Assembly: GCF_016597725.1 (NCBI RefSeq)
Contig: NZ_VCGY01000003.1
Coordinates: 558,001 to 622,000 of the forward strand
From: Marinobacter sp. 1-4A
Lineage (GTDB): Bacteria > Pseudomonadota > Gammaproteobacteria > Pseudomonadales > Oleiphilaceae
Direction: 5' to 3'
Length of the DNA: 64,000 nucleotides
In this document: piece by piece, positions 7,716-19,164 of the stretch
How the letters are laid out: every line of letters starts with the position of its first letter
Position numbering within the stretch: position 1 is the first letter of the stretch
Position numbers and translations under genes: made by a program
The notes under the pieces: model-generated
What the model was told of the DNA's origin: nothing
Seen by the model: only the letters and a program-made list of their open reading frames with translations
Database searches by the model: none

Positions 7716-10700
7716 GTGATTCTTTCCGATATTTCCATAAAACGCCCGGTTTTTGCCACGGTTCTCAGCCTGCTGATTGTGGTGTTTGGCTTGACTGCCC
7801 TAATGGGCCTGCCGGTGCGTGAATACCCGGATATTGACCCGCCCATAGTGTCGATTTCCACGAATTACACCGGCGCTGCCGCCGATGTAGTGGACACCCA
7901 GATTACTCAGGTGATTGAAGGGGCGATCAGTGGTATCGAAGGGATTCGCACCATTGAGTCGTCTACAGAACAAGGGGATTCCCGCACCAGTATCGAGTTT
8001 TCCACTTCCCGGGATGTAGATATCGCCGCCAACGATGTGCGCGATGCGGTATCCCGGGTTGCCAACCAGCTACCGGACGAGGCGGACCCACCCATTATCC
8101 GCAAAGCGGATTCAGATGCCCGCCCGATGATGTGGGTTACCTTGCGCAGTGAGGTCTGGGACAGTGCCGAATTGAGTGATTATGCGGACCGGGTTCTGGC
8201 GGATAGATTGGCTGTGGTGGACGGCGTTGCCGATGTGCGTATTGGTGGCGAGCGCCGCTATGCCATTCGCGTGTGGCTCGACCGGGAACGCCTAGCCGCC
8301 CGGGACATTACCGTGGCCGAGGTGGAGCGGGCCTTACGTGCCAACAACGTGGAATTACCGGCGGGCTCGGTAGACTCCTCCACCCGCAACTTTTCAGTTC
8401 GCACAGAAGGTCGCCTGACCAAAGTTGAAGAATTCCGTGAACTCGTGATTCGCCGGGATGGCAACCAGTTACTGCGTCTTGGAGAAGTAGCGGATGTGCA
8501 CATGGGCGTGGAGTCCGATATCGGACGTTTGCGGGCCAACGGCCAAACGGCTATCGGCATGGGTATTATTCGCCAGTCCAAGGCGAATACTGTGGCGGTA
8601 TCCGATGCTGTACGAGCTGAGCTGGACAAAATACGGGAAACCCTGCCCCCGGAAATCTCTATTACCGAAAGCTACGATGAATCCATTTTTATCCGTGCTT
8701 CCATTAGCGAAGTCATGATTACTCTGGCCATTGCTGTGTCACTGGTCATTCTCGTGATCTTCCTGTTCCTGCGCTCCTGGCGCGCCACTCTGATTCCGGC
8801 CGTAACCATTCCTGTAGCGGTGATCGGTGCCTTTATTGGCCTTGGATTTCTGGGCTTTTCCGTTAACGTGCTCACTTTGCTGGCGGTGATTCTCGCCATT
8901 GGTCTGGTGGTGGACGATGCCATTGTGATGCTGGAAAACATCCAGCGACGCATTGATGGAGGGGAACCGCCGTTGCTAGCGGCTTATCGCGGCGCAAAAC
9001 AGGTGGCCTTCGCGGTTATTGCTACCACGCTCACGTTGGTGGCGGTGTTTGTGCCCATTTCATTCATGGGTGGCAACATCGGGCGACTGTTTGCGGAGTT
9101 CGGTTTTACGCTGGCGGCGGCGGTAGTAGTGTCCAGTCTGGTGGCGCTTACCCTTGCCCCTATGCTCTGTTCCAAATGGCTCAGACACAGTCCGGAGAGC
9201 GCGGAAGGGCATCGTTTTTGGGCCGCTAGTGAGAAAGTTCTGAACGGCCTTACCAACGGCTATGAACGGCTGCTGCGATTTTCCCTCAATCAAGCGGGCT
9301 TAGTGCTGGGTTTGGGGCTTGTGGGGCTGGTAGTTGCTGTTGTTATCTATCCGCAGTTGCCCCAGGAGCTAGCGCCTACGGAAGACAGGGGCGTTATCAT
9401 CATGCCCGCCAATGCCCCTCGGGGTTCCACGGTGGAGTTTACTGACCACTACGCACGCAAGGCTGAAGAGAAACTTTTACCTTATCTTGAATCCGGTGTT
9501 GCCAGTCGCCTGCTTTCCATCGTTGGCTTCCGGAATGAGGAAGACAGCGCCTTCATGATCATGGGCCTTGCGCCATGGGAAGAGCGGGACATAAAACAGC
9601 AACAGATTACCAGTGAAATACGCAACAAACTGCGTGAGGTTGCGGGGGTTCGGATTGTAGCCATAGACCCACCGGGGCTGGGCCAGAGAGGCTTTAGCCA
9701 ACCCGTGGAATTTGTTATTGCTGGCCCGGATTACGAATCCGCCCGAGTCTGGGGTGAGGAAATTGTTGCCTTGGCCAAGGAAAACCCGGACTTGTTGAAT
9801 GTGCAAACGGACTTTGAACTCACCCGTCCAGAGTTGCTCCTGAAAATTGATCGCGAGCGGGCGGCCGATCTGGATATTACCATTGAGGATGTTGGCCTAA
9901 CCCTGCAAACCATGCTGGCATCCCGTCAGGTGACTACCTATCAGGATCGTGGCCGTGAATACGATGTGATCGTGCAGGCGGCGGACGCCGACCGCGCTAC
10001 GCCAGCGGATTTAGGGCAGATTTTTCTGCGGCCTAGAGAGGGCGGCACACTCATACCCCTACAGGCTCTGGTAACGGTTGACGAACTTGGCGCAAACCCC
10101 GATCTGCGCCGTATCGACCGACTGCCTGTGGTGGTGGTCAGTGCTTCTTTGGGGGATGGCTACGACTTAGGCTCGGCACTCACCTACCTGAACAATCTGG
10201 CTGTGGATAACCTGCCCCCCGAAGCAAGGGTGAGCTACCGGGGCATGTCCCGGGAATTTCAGGAATCGTCCTCGGCGATTTATGTCACCTTTGGTTTGGC
10301 CTTTATTATCGTGTTTTTGGTTCTGGCAGCCCAATTTGAAAGCTGGATTCACCCGCTGATCATCATGCTCCCGGTGCCATTGGCGGTAACCGGAGCACTG
10401 TTGGCGCTATGGTGGAGCGGCATAAGCCTGAACATATACAGCCAGATAGGAATCATCATGCTGTTAGGGCTTATGTCGAAAAACGGCATATTGATTGTGG
10501 AGTTTGCCAACCAGCTGCGGGATGAAGGATACGCGGTGAAGGATGCAATTCTGGAGGGCGCCTCCTTGCGCTTCCGACCCGTGTTGATGACCACCATATC
10601 CACTGTCTTTGGCGCTGTACCTCTGGTTATAGCGACGGGAGCCGGTGCGGAAAGTCGGGCGGCGATTGGTATGGTGATTCTGGGCGGGCTGATCTTTGCG

Positions 10701-10829
10701 ACCACGCTTACCTTGTTTATCATTCCGGTGCTCTATAATCTGCTGGCTGGCTTTGCCAAATCGGCAAATGCGGTTGAGCATGAGTTGGAACGTCAGGCAT
10801 CTCTGCCTCAAGCAAACTCGTTAGACTGA
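7716..10829 (+). CDS. RND multidrug efflux permease (HAE1 family)
   Basis: Inner-membrane proton-driven trimeric pump of the AcrB/MexB type. It is 1037 residues and starts at a GTG with the typical opening 'ILSDISIKRPVFATVLSLL'. It shows the duplicated RND architecture of a transmembrane helix, a large periplasmic domain and a helix bundle, twice. The paired acidic residues of helix 4 are present in GLVVDDAIVMLENIQRR, as is the 'FAEFGFTLAAAVVVSSLVALTLAPM' segment typical of HAE1 pumps. The drug range cannot be told from sequence. No local regulator gene adjoins the pair. Confidence 0.95.
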   Translation: MILSDISIKRPVFATVLSLLIVVFGLTALMGLPVREYPDIDPPIVSISTNYTGAAADVVDTQITQVIEGAISGIEGIRTIESSTEQGDSRTSIEFSTSRDVDIAANDVRDAVSRVANQLPDEADPPIIRKADSDARPMMWVTLRSEVWDSAELSDYADRVLADRLAVVDGVADVRIGGERRYAIRVWLDRERLAARDITVAEVERALRANNVELPAGSVDSSTRNFSVRTEGRLTKVEEFRELVIRRDGNQLLRLGEVADVHMGVESDIGRLRANGQTAIGMGIIRQSKANTVAVSDAVRAELDKIRETLPPEISITESYDESIFIRASISEVMITLAIAVSLVILVIFLFLRSWRATLIPAVTIPVAVIGAFIGLGFLGFSVNVLTLLAVILAIGLVVDDAIVMLENIQRRIDGGEPPLLAAYRGAKQVAFAVIATTLTLVAVFVPISFMGGNIGRLFAEFGFTLAAAVVVSSLVALTLAPMLCSKWLRHSPESAEGHRFWAASEKVLNGLTNGYERLLRFSLNQAGLVLGLGLVGLVVAVVIYPQLPQELAPTEDRGVIIMPANAPRGSTVEFTDHYARKAEEKLLPYLESGVASRLLSIVGFRNEEDSAFMIMGLAPWEERDIKQQQITSEIRNKLREVAGVRIVAIDPPGLGQRGFSQPVEFVIAGPDYESARVWGEEIVALAKENPDLLNVQTDFELTRPELLLKIDRERAADLDITIEDVGLTLQTMLASRQVTTYQDRGREYDVIVQAADADRATPADLGQIFLRPREGGTLIPLQALVTVDELGANPDLRRIDRLPVVVVSASLGDGYDLGSALTYLNNLAVDNLPPEARVSYRGMSREFQESSSAIYVTFGLAFIIVFLVLAAQFESWIHPLIIMLPVPLAVTGALLALWWSGISLNIYSQIGIIMLLGLMSKNGILIVEFANQLRDEGYAVKDAILEGASLRFRPVLMTTISTVFGAVPLVIATGAGAESRAAIGMVILGGLIFATTLTLFIIPVLYNLLAGFAKSANAVEHELERQASLPQANSLD

Positions 10830-10857
10830 AGCGAAACCTAGCAACCCGGATGCTTAC

Positions 10858-12138
10858 ATGGCCAAACACAGTCAGTTCCGTTTATTGGGGCAGCGGCGCT
10901 TTTTGCCGTTTTATCTCACCCAGTTTTCCGGGGCCTTCAACGACAATCTCTATAAAAACGCGCTGCTGCTGCTGATTGCCTACCAGACCACCGGTTTGAT
11001 GGGGCTTTCGGTTAATACAGTGATTAATCTGGCAGCTTTTTTGTTCATCTTGCCGTTTTTCCTGTTTTCCGGCATTGCGGGCCAGATGGCAGACCGTTAT
11101 GAGAAGTCGGCCATTATTCGCAAGGTAAAGCTGGCTGAAATAGGCATTATGGCCATGGCGGCTCTGGCGCTCTGGTTTGGTTGGTATGAAGGCTTATTGA
11201 TACTGCTATTCCTGATGGGCACCCAGTCCACTTTCTTCGGGCCGGTAAAGTACGCCATTTTGCCACAGGTACTGAGTGACGACGAGCTGGTGGGCGGTAA
11301 TGGCCTAGTGAGCATGGGCACTTTCGTGGCCATTTTGCTCGGAACCATAGCAGCTGGTTTGCTGATGGGTCATGAGGCGGCGGCCAAACTCACAGCAGTC
11401 GGTGTATTGGCAATGGCGGTTTTAGGTTATCTCGCGGCGCGACAAGTGCCGCAAACTGGCATAGCTAGCAGCGGGCAAGTAATACCTTTCCGCCCGGTTC
11501 TGGAAACCTGGCATCTGATGAGTGTCGCGGCTGAGCGTAAACCTGTGCTCTGGGCCATTTTAGCTATCTCTTGGTTCTGGTTTCTGGGTGCCGCCTATCT
11601 CACCCAGTTCCCCAGCTTTGCCTACAGCAACCTTCAGGGTGATGAAACCGTGGTCACTCTATTGTTGTCTATGTTTATTGTGGGTATCTCCATCGGCTCC
11701 ATGATGTGCGAACGGCTTACCAAACACCGCATCACTCTTGCGCCTGTGCCATGGGGAGCCCTTGGCCTGACGCTGCTGGGGGTGGATTTGTTTTTTGCGG
11801 TGCCGGGGAACCCGCAACCTTCAACCTGGTGGACGCTGATGACCGACCCCGTTTACATTCGGGTATTGCTTGATTTGGTGGGCATTGGGGTTTGTGGTGG
11901 TTTGTTCATCGTGCCCCTTTATGCCTTTATCCAGCATGAAACCCCGCCAAACAAACGGGCACGCATTATTGCAGCACTGAATGTGATCAACGCGCTGTTC
12001 ATGGTGGTGAGTGCGCTGACGGGCATATTGGTGCTTGGCGTTCTCGAAGTAGCTATTCCGGGCTTCTTCCTGCTGTTGTCGTTGGTTAACGGGATTATGC
12101 TCATAGCCGTGTGGCGCCTGAGGCGTAAAGCCGGGTGA
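10858..12138 (+). CDS. MFS transporter, lysophospholipid transporter LplT-like
   Basis: 426 residues with about 12 hydrophobic segments. The opening 'LPFYLTQFSGAFNDNLYKNALLLL' and the 'FFGPVKYAILPQVLSDDELVGGNGLV' segment are hallmarks of the LplT family, which flips lysophospholipids inward for re-acylation. In many bacteria this domain is fused to, or adjacent to, the acyltransferase/acyl-ACP synthetase Aas; here it stands alone. It lies directly upstream of the candidate replication origin. Family membership is strong; the substrate is inferred. Confidence 0.85.
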   Translation: MAKHSQFRLLGQRRFLPFYLTQFSGAFNDNLYKNALLLLIAYQTTGLMGLSVNTVINLAAFLFILPFFLFSGIAGQMADRYEKSAIIRKVKLAEIGIMAMAALALWFGWYEGLLILLFLMGTQSTFFGPVKYAILPQVLSDDELVGGNGLVSMGTFVAILLGTIAAGLLMGHEAAAKLTAVGVLAMAVLGYLAARQVPQTGIASSGQVIPFRPVLETWHLMSVAAERKPVLWAILAISWFWFLGAAYLTQFPSFAYSNLQGDETVVTLLLSMFIVGISIGSMMCERLTKHRITLAPVPWGALGLTLLGVDLFFAVPGNPQPSTWWTLMTDPVYIRVLLDLVGIGVCGGLFIVPLYAFIQHETPPNKRARIIAALNVINALFMVVSALTGILVLGVLEVAIPGFFLLLSLVNGIMLIAVWRLRRKAG

Positions 12139-12496
12139 GAGTCTGTGGATAATTATTGGGATAAGCTGCGGACAAGCTCTGAATAGGTTTTTATAAATTC
12201 AATTAAAACAAGGGTTTGATTGTCAATAAAGGCTTCGTGGTAAGTGGTAGTTTTTGTGGATAACTTTATTGAAAACTTTTGTTAGGAGAGTTGCCCAAGC
12301 CTATGAAAAGCCGGTAATTTCGGTTTTCCACAATGCGACAAACGGCAAGGACCAGACCTTTTTCCCGAGGTTCAATATTTAACGGAAGCAATCCACCGTC
12401 GCTTCTGGTTAAAAATTGCACATTCTGACTGCAATTTCTCAAGTGAAACGTTATACTCCCCGCCCTGATTTTATCCCCCGATTTCCGAGGTGAGCT
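12139..12496. other. oriC: Candidate chromosomal replication origin (oriC) upstream of mnmG
   Basis: A 358-bp gene-free region with three DnaA-box matches: TGTGGATAA at 12144-12152 and 12255-12263 (each the complement of the perfect box TTATCCACA) and TTTTCCACA at 12324-12332. An AT-rich stretch at about 12183-12225 could serve as an unwinding element. In Escherichia coli and Vibrio oriC lies next to gidA/mnmG, and parA-parB also cluster near origins, so position and boxes agree. In Pseudomonas the origin is instead beside dnaA, which is not in this window, so the call is an inference. Confidence 0.55.
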
Positions 12497-14383
12497 GTGG
12501 ATTTTCCAACCCGTTTCGATGTTATTGTCATTGGTGGTGGCCATGCCGGTACCGAAGCCGCGCTTGCGGCGGCACGCATGGGCTCTCAAACCCTGCTGTT
12601 GACCCACAACATTGAAACGCTGGGCCAAATGTCCTGCAATCCGGCCATCGGAGGCATAGGCAAAAGCCATCTGGTAAAGGAAATCGATGCCCTTGGCGGC
12701 GCCATGGCTCGGGCAACTGATCTTGCAGGTATACAGTTCCGCGTGCTCAATAGCCGCAAAGGTCCGGCGGTGCGGGCTACCCGCGCTCAGGCAGACCGGG
12801 TTCTGTACAAGGCAGCGATTCGTCATACGCTCGAAAATGAGCCAAACCTCACCCTGTTCCAGCAGGCGGCAGACGATCTAATTGTAGAAAACGATCAGGT
12901 GACCGGTGTGGTGTCCCAGACCGGCATCCGCTTCCATGCTAAAACGGTTGTGCTGACCACCGGCACTTTTCTTGGCGGGGTTATTCACATTGGCATGCAG
13001 CAGCATTCCGGAGGTCGCGCAGGCGATGCACCCGCCAACGCGCTGGCGCAGCGGTTACGGGAGTTGCCCTTTAACGTAGGTCGCCTGAAAACCGGTACAC
13101 CACCGCGCATCGATGCCCGCACTGTCGATTTCTCTGTGATGCAGGAGCAGTGGGGCGACAACCCGGCACCGGTTATGTCCTTTGTCGGCAGCCGCGACCA
13201 GCACCCTGAGCAGGTGTGCTGCTACGTAACCCGCACTACCGAGCAGACCCACGATATTATCCGCAGTGGCTTTGACCGTTCACCGATGTTCGCAGGGAAT
13301 ATAGAAGGTGTTGGGCCGCGCTATTGCCCGTCTATTGAAGACAAAGTTAACCGTTTTGCCGACAAGGATTCGCACCAGATTTTTGTAGAGCCTGAAGGCT
13401 TAACCACCCATGAACTTTACCCCAATGGCATTTCCACCAGCCTACCGTTTGATATCCAGCTTGCGGCGGTGCGTTCTATTCCGGGTTTTGAAAACGCCCA
13501 TATCACGCGGCCGGGCTACGCCATTGAGTATGATTACCTGAACCCTCAGGATTTGCGCCACACGCTCGAAACCAAGTTTATTCAGGGTCTGTATTTCGCT
13601 GGCCAAATTAACGGCACCACGGGTTATGAAGAAGCGGGTGCACAGGGCTTGTTGGCGGGCATCAACGCGGCTTTGCGCGCTCAGGAAAAGAGCGAGTGGT
13701 ATCCACGCCGGGATGAAGCCTACCTTGGGGTGCTGGTGGACGATCTGATCACCATGGGCACCAAAGAGCCTTACCGTATGTTCACCAGCCGCGCCGAGTA
13801 CCGTCTCATTCTGCGTGAAGACAACGCCGATCTGCGCCTAACAGAGACTGGCCGCAAGCTAGGTCTGGTCAATGACGAGCGTTGGCAGAAGTTCAGTGAA
13901 AAGTGTGAAGCCATTGCCACGGAGCGCAAACGTCTGGAGTCCACCCGCATTCATCCCGCAACCGAAGCAGGCGAGCGCGCCAATGCCTTCCTCAAGCAAC
14001 CCATGACCCGGGACCACACTCTGGCAGAGTTACTGCGTCGGCCGGAAATTGTTTACAGCCATGTTGCTGAAATCGGTGCCGCTCAGGCAAATGACCCGGT
14101 TGTGGCAGAGCAAGTGGAAATCGAAATCAAATACGAAGGTTATATTTCGCGTCAGACAGATGAAATTGAGCGCTTGCGCCGGAATGAGAATACCGCGCTG
14201 CCTATCGACATGGATTACGATGTGATCGGTGGCCTGTCTAACGAGATCAAACAAAAGCTCAAAGAGGTGCGTCCCGAGACGGTTGCTCAGGCATCCCGCA
14301 TTCAGGGCGTTACACCAGCAGCAATCTCGCAGGTTCTAGTGCATCTGAAGAAGCGTGAACTTTTGCGCAAACAGAGCGCCTGA
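12497..14383 (+). CDS. mnmG: tRNA uridine-5-carboxymethylaminomethyl modification enzyme MnmG (GidA)
   Basis: With MnmE it installs the (carboxymethyl)aminomethyl group on U34 of certain tRNAs, using FAD, methylene-THF and GTP. It is 628 residues, the usual length. It starts at a GTG 6 bases after GAGGTGAG, with the FAD Rossmann motif [12 protein letters not shown] at residues 11-22, followed by the GidA signatures '[24 protein letters not shown]' and '[17 protein letters not shown]'. rsmG follows after 8 bases in a gidA-gidB arrangement. mnmE, often upstream in Pseudomonas, is not present here. Confidence 0.97.
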   Translation: MDFPTRFDVIVIGGGHAGTEAALAAARMGSQTLLLTHNIETLGQMSCNPAIGGIGKSHLVKEIDALGGAMARATDLAGIQFRVLNSRKGPAVRATRAQADRVLYKAAIRHTLENEPNLTLFQQAADDLIVENDQVTGVVSQTGIRFHAKTVVLTTGTFLGGVIHIGMQQHSGGRAGDAPANALAQRLRELPFNVGRLKTGTPPRIDARTVDFSVMQEQWGDNPAPVMSFVGSRDQHPEQVCCYVTRTTEQTHDIIRSGFDRSPMFAGNIEGVGPRYCPSIEDKVNRFADKDSHQIFVEPEGLTTHELYPNGISTSLPFDIQLAAVRSIPGFENAHITRPGYAIEYDYLNPQDLRHTLETKFIQGLYFAGQINGTTGYEEAGAQGLLAGINAALRAQEKSEWYPRRDEAYLGVLVDDLITMGTKEPYRMFTSRAEYRLILREDNADLRLTETGRKLGLVNDERWQKFSEKCEAIATERKRLESTRIHPATEAGERANAFLKQPMTRDHTLAELLRRPEIVYSHVAEIGAAQANDPVVAEQVEIEIKYEGYISRQTDEIERLRRNENTALPIDMDYDVIGGLSNEIKQKLKEVRPETVAQASRIQGVTPAAISQVLVHLKKRELLRKQSA

Positions 14384-14391
14384 ACGCGGCT

Positions 14392-15033
14392 ATGACTCAA
14401 TCGCTCTGGCAGCGCCAGCTCTCTGAGGGGCTGGCGCAAATGCAACTTTCCCTCAACGAAGACCAGCAACAACAACTGCTGGCGTTTTTGGCTTTGCTCA
14501 ATAAATGGAATCGGGCCTATAACCTCACCGCGGTGCGGGATGAAAGCGAAATGGTTTCCCGGCAATTGCTCGACAGCCTTAGCATTCTCCCCTGGGTAAC
14601 CACAGAGCACTTGTTAGATGTGGGTGCTGGCGGCGGCTTGCCCGGCATCCCTTTGGCTATTGTGTTGCCTGAAAAGCGTTTCACATTGTTGGACAGCAAT
14701 GGCAAGAAAACTCGCTTCCTGCAGCAGTGTGTTCTGGAGCTCGGCCTGAAAAACGTGGAAGTGATTCACGGCCGCGCTGAAGACTGCAACCCCGAGCACC
14801 CATATAGCCAAATCAGCAGCCGGGCGTTTACCGCTTTGGATAATCTGGTAGCTTGGTGTGGTGACCTGTTAGCGCGTGACGGGAGCTTCCTTGCCATGAA
14901 AGGCCAGTATCCGGATGATGAGGTAGCTGCCCTTCCTGCAGGCTGGCAGGTATCATCCAGTCATTCTCTGGAAGTACCCGGTGCTGGCGGTGAGAGACAC
15001 CTGCTGGTGGTAACCCGGTCAGAGTCCAGTTAG
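14392..15033 (+). CDS. rsmG: 16S rRNA (guanine527-N7)-methyltransferase RsmG (GidB)
   Basis: SAM-dependent methylation of G527 in the 530 loop of 16S rRNA; loss of this activity confers low-level streptomycin resistance in other bacteria. The 213-residue protein carries the class I methyltransferase motif 'LLDVGAGGGLPGIPLAI' around residues 71-87 and the RsmG-typical 'NLTAVRD' and 'SRAFTALDNLVAWC' segments. It lies 8 bases after mnmG and 76 bases before parA, consistent with one transcription unit. Confidence 0.96.
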   Translation: MTQSLWQRQLSEGLAQMQLSLNEDQQQQLLAFLALLNKWNRAYNLTAVRDESEMVSRQLLDSLSILPWVTTEHLLDVGAGGGLPGIPLAIVLPEKRFTLLDSNGKKTRFLQQCVLELGLKNVEVIHGRAEDCNPEHPYSQISSRAFTALDNLVAWCGDLLARDGSFLAMKGQYPDDEVAALPAGWQVSSSHSLEVPGAGGERHLLVVTRSESS

Positions 15034-15109
15034 AGATTAGCCCCGGTAACCCGCAACTGTATTCGGCAGCGGTCTTCAGTAACAGTATTTACGAACAAGG
15101 AGACGAGAA

Positions 15110-15904
15110 ATGGCGCGCGTGATTGCAGTGACCAATCAGAAAGGCGGTGTGGGCAAAACCACCACTTGCGTCAATCTTGCTGCCTCATTGGCCGCCACCA
15201 AACGTCGGGTTCTGTTGGTGGACATGGATCCTCAGGGCAACGCCACTATGGGCAGTGGCGTGGACAAAAACGTTCTGCAACTTTCCGGCTACGACCTGCT
15301 GACCAAACGCGCTTCCGCTGCTGAAGTGATTATCCCGGCAGAAGCTTCCGGCTATGACATTATGCCGTCCAACGGCGATCTGACGGCTGCCGAAGTGGAG
15401 TTAATGAACGAAATTGGCCGGGAACACAGGCTTAGGCTTGCCCTTAACGGCGTTCGTGACAATTACGACTATATTTTGATCGATTGCCCGCCGTCACTAA
15501 GTTTGCTGACCGTGAACGCCCTATCAGCAGCGGACTCGGTGCTTATACCCATGCAATGCGAGTACTACGCGCTGGAGGGTTTGGCGGCATTGATGAATAC
15601 CGTGGAGCAAATTAAGGAATCCGTGAACCCAAATCTGGAGCTAGAGGGCATCTTAAGAACCATGTATGACCCTCGGAACAGCCTCACATTGGATGTGTCC
15701 AGTCAGCTCAATGAGTATTTTGGTGAAAAGGTCTATCGAGCGGTTATCCCTCGTAACGTACGCCTTGCAGAGGCGCCGAGCTATGGCATGCCAGCCTTAA
15801 AGTACGATAAAGCATCCAAAGGGGCTATTGCCTATCTTGCATTAGCCGGAGAAATGGTGCGTCGCCACGGGGCAAAAAAGACACCGGCTCAGGTTGCGGT
15901 GTAA
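15110..15904 (+). CDS. parA: Chromosome-partitioning ATPase ParA (Soj)
   Basis: Deviant-Walker ATPase that forms nucleoid-bound gradients and moves ParB-parS complexes apart during chromosome segregation. The 264-residue protein has KGGVGKTT at residues 11-18, including the signature lysine, 'LLVDMDPQGNATMGSG' as the A' motif and 'YILIDCPPSLSLLT' as Walker B. There is no N-terminal DNA-binding extension, as expected for chromosomal type Ib ParA. An AAGGAG ribosome-binding site precedes the ATG, and parB follows after 48 bases. Confidence 0.97.
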   Translation: MARVIAVTNQKGGVGKTTTCVNLAASLAATKRRVLLVDMDPQGNATMGSGVDKNVLQLSGYDLLTKRASAAEVIIPAEASGYDIMPSNGDLTAAEVELMNEIGREHRLRLALNGVRDNYDYILIDCPPSLSLLTVNALSAADSVLIPMQCEYYALEGLAALMNTVEQIKESVNPNLELEGILRTMYDPRNSLTLDVSSQLNEYFGEKVYRAVIPRNVRLAEAPSYGMPALKYDKASKGAIAYLALAGEMVRRHGAKKTPAQVAV

Positions 15905-15952
15905 CATACCCCTCGCTAGGTTTTATAGATACAACCACCATCAACGGGAAGA

Positions 15953-16840
15953 ATGACTGATACCATGGCGGCGAAGAAACGAGGATTGGGCGAGCGTGGG
16001 CTGGGAGCCTTGCTAGCCGGTTCCAGAGTGAATCTGGATCAGGAACTGAAAGATCACGACGGTGAGTTGCGACAGGTTCCCATTGATCTGATCCAGCGCG
16101 GTCGTTTTCAGCCCCGGCGTGATATGGACCCTGCTGCTCTTCAGGAGCTGGCGGATTCCATTCGCCAGCAGGGCGTGATGCAGCCTGTTGTTGTTCGCCC
16201 GATTGCCGAAGGTCGCTATGAGCTGATTGCCGGTGAGCGCCGGTGGCGCGCCACCCAGATGGCAGAGTTGGACAGTATTCCGGCCATCATTCGCGATGTG
16301 CCAGACGAAGCTGCCATTGCCATGGCGCTTATTGAAAACATCCAGCGGGAAAACCTCAACCCTATTGAAGAGGCTTTCGCACTCCAACGATTGCAGGAAG
16401 AATTTGGTTTAACCCAAGCTCAGGTAGCCGAAGCCGTTGGGAAGTCCCGCACCACTATTACCAACCTACTACGCCTGATTGGCTTGACCGAAGATGTACG
16501 GTTAATGCTGGAACACGGCGACTTGGAAATGGGTCATGGCCGGGCCATGTTGACGCTCTCACCAAAGCAGCAGGTGCAGGTTGCGAAGCAGGTTGTCGCA
16601 AAATCCATGTCTGTGCGCCAGACTGAAGATCTGGTGCGTCGGATTCAGCAAAACGCAGAAGCCGGAACACCCGCAAAAACCGGTACCATAGATCCCAATA
16701 TTCGTGCCTTGCAGGATGACCTTGCCGAGCGCTTGGGGGCAAAAGTATCGATTGCCCACGGTCAGCGCGGCAAGGGTAAGTTAGTGATTGAGTACAGTTC
16801 ACTGGACGAGTTAGACGGTATTCTTGGTCATATCCGCTAA
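15953..16840 (+). CDS. parB: Chromosome-partitioning protein ParB (Spo0J)
   Basis: CTP-dependent DNA clamp that loads at parS and spreads. The 295 residues contain the N-terminal CTP-binding ParB/Srx fold with the GERRWRA box (in 'YELIAGERRWRATQMA') and the 'ALIENIQRENLNPIEEA' segment. These are followed by the helix-turn-helix for parS ('LTQAQVAEAVGKSRTTITNLLRL') and a C-terminal dimerisation domain. I did not find a good parS match in the window. An ATG 15 bases downstream is possible, but the first ATG has a GGGAAGA sequence upstream. Confidence 0.96.
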   Translation: MTDTMAAKKRGLGERGLGALLAGSRVNLDQELKDHDGELRQVPIDLIQRGRFQPRRDMDPAALQELADSIRQQGVMQPVVVRPIAEGRYELIAGERRWRATQMAELDSIPAIIRDVPDEAAIAMALIENIQRENLNPIEEAFALQRLQEEFGLTQAQVAEAVGKSRTTITNLLRLIGLTEDVRLMLEHGDLEMGHGRAMLTLSPKQQVQVAKQVVAKSMSVRQTEDLVRRIQQNAEAGTPAKTGTIDPNIRALQDDLAERLGAKVSIAHGQRGKGKLVIEYSSLDELDGILGHIR

Positions 16841-16988
16841 TTGGACATTAAAATCAGCGTATCGGCTGAAAGTCCCATAACCACCAGATGTCGTGACTGC
16901 AACAGGCGCTAACCACAAATTGTGTGGTAAATGGTGATTCTTAGCGCTAGTTTGACTATGTTTTGGCCAAATTTCGTGCAGAGTCTGG

Positions 16989-17017
16989 TTGAACAACAAG
17001 TGCTTAAAACATATAAT
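16989..17017 (+). promoter_or_regulatory. Sigma-70 promoter of the atp operon
   Basis: TTGAAC at 16989-16994, a 17-base spacer, and a perfect TATAAT at 17012-17017. Initiation near 17024 would leave a leader of about 22 bases before atpI at 17046. This also rules out starting atpI at the upstream in-frame TTG, which lies within the -35 element. Confidence 0.75.
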
Positions 17018-17045
17018 TTCGCGCGATTGGAATGATGGCGGTGAT

Positions 17046-17438
17046 ATGAAATCTCGGCAATCTCGAATCACCCACGTTCCTTTGGCCCGTTGGCTGATCA
17101 TAGAGTTTACAGGCTTGTTTATTATCAGCCTGTTATGGTCGCTTCACAGTGTTTTGGCCGGTTATTCCGCATTTATCGGCGGTCTTATCTTTATAGTGCC
17201 AAATGCCTGGTTTGTAAATCGGGTTTATCGTTACCAGGGCGCCCGTAATGCGCACCTGATGGTGGGGAACTTGTTCAGGGCGGAAACCACCAAAATCGCC
17301 CTTACCGCAATTTTTTTCGCGGCCGTTTTCACTTTAATGGAGCCGGTATACGTACCGGCTCTGTTATTCACTTTTGCTGTGATGGTCTTAGCAGGCGGCG
17401 CTTTGCGCTGGCTGATACGGCCGCAACCACGGCGATGA
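17046..17438 (+). CDS. atpI: ATP synthase subunit I (AtpI)
   Basis: 130-residue membrane protein with four hydrophobic helices and a basic tail, the first gene of the atp operon. AtpI assists assembly of the c-ring and possibly magnesium supply in other bacteria, and is not part of the finished enzyme. I choose the ATG at 17046 because the promoter -10 ends at 17017, which excludes the longer frame from 16989. 'LHSVLAGYSAFIGGLIFIVPNAWF' is characteristic of the family. atpB follows after 15 bases. Confidence 0.88.
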   Translation: MKSRQSRITHVPLARWLIIEFTGLFIISLLWSLHSVLAGYSAFIGGLIFIVPNAWFVNRVYRYQGARNAHLMVGNLFRAETTKIALTAIFFAAVFTLMEPVYVPALLFTFAVMVLAGGALRWLIRPQPRR

Positions 17439-18305
<867 letters not shown>

Positions 18306-18340
18306 TTTACCCGTTAAAAAGCAAACCCTTAACTATCTGA

Positions 18341-18586
<246 letters not shown>

Positions 18587-18682
18587 CACAGACCAGAGAT
18601 GCGGGCGCTACCCTGATAATCAGAGGCTGGCGCCCGGTTTTTCGGTTTCCAGCACGCAACGAATAGCAAGAGGTATATTGCC

Positions 18683-19153
18683 GTGAATATAAACCTTACG
18701 TTAATAGGGCAATCGATTGCCTTCGCTATTTTCGTCTGGTTCTGCGTGAAGTATGTATGGCCGCCAATTACGGCAGCCATGGAAGCGCGCCAGAAGAAAA
18801 TTGCTGATGGTCTTTCTGCTGCTGACCGGGCTTCACTGGATCTTGAGCTAGCTCAGGAAAAGGCGGCCCAGCAAATGCAGCAAGCCAAAGAAGAAGCTGC
18901 TGTTCTTATTGATCAGGCCAACAAGCGCGCCGCCCAGATTGTAGAAGCATCAAAAGACGATGCTCGCAAAGAAGGTGAAAAGCTCATTGAGCAGGCCCGG
19001 GCGGAAATTCAGCAGGAGCGTGTTCAGGCTCGCGACGCACTCAGGACAGAAGTGGCATTGCTTGCCATTGCCGGTGCCGAGAAGATCCTGGAAACCTCTG
19101 TCGATGCCAAAGCTCACAGCGAGATGCTGGACAAGCTGGCCGCACAACTCTAA
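18683..19153 (+). CDS. atpF: F0 ATP synthase subunit b
   Basis: 156-residue peripheral stalk subunit with one N-terminal membrane helix (about 5-25) and a long charged coiled coil ('[19 protein letters not shown]'). It starts at GTG with AAGAGG upstream. It dimerises and links subunit a to delta and F1. Canonical position between atpE and atpH. Confidence 0.96.
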   Translation: MNINLTLIGQSIAFAIFVWFCVKYVWPPITAAMEARQKKIADGLSAADRASLDLELAQEKAAQQMQQAKEEAAVLIDQANKRAAQIVEASKDDARKEGEKLIEQARAEIQQERVQARDALRTEVALLAIAGAEKILETSVDAKAHSEMLDKLAAQL

Positions 19154-19164
19154 GCGAGGGTCCC

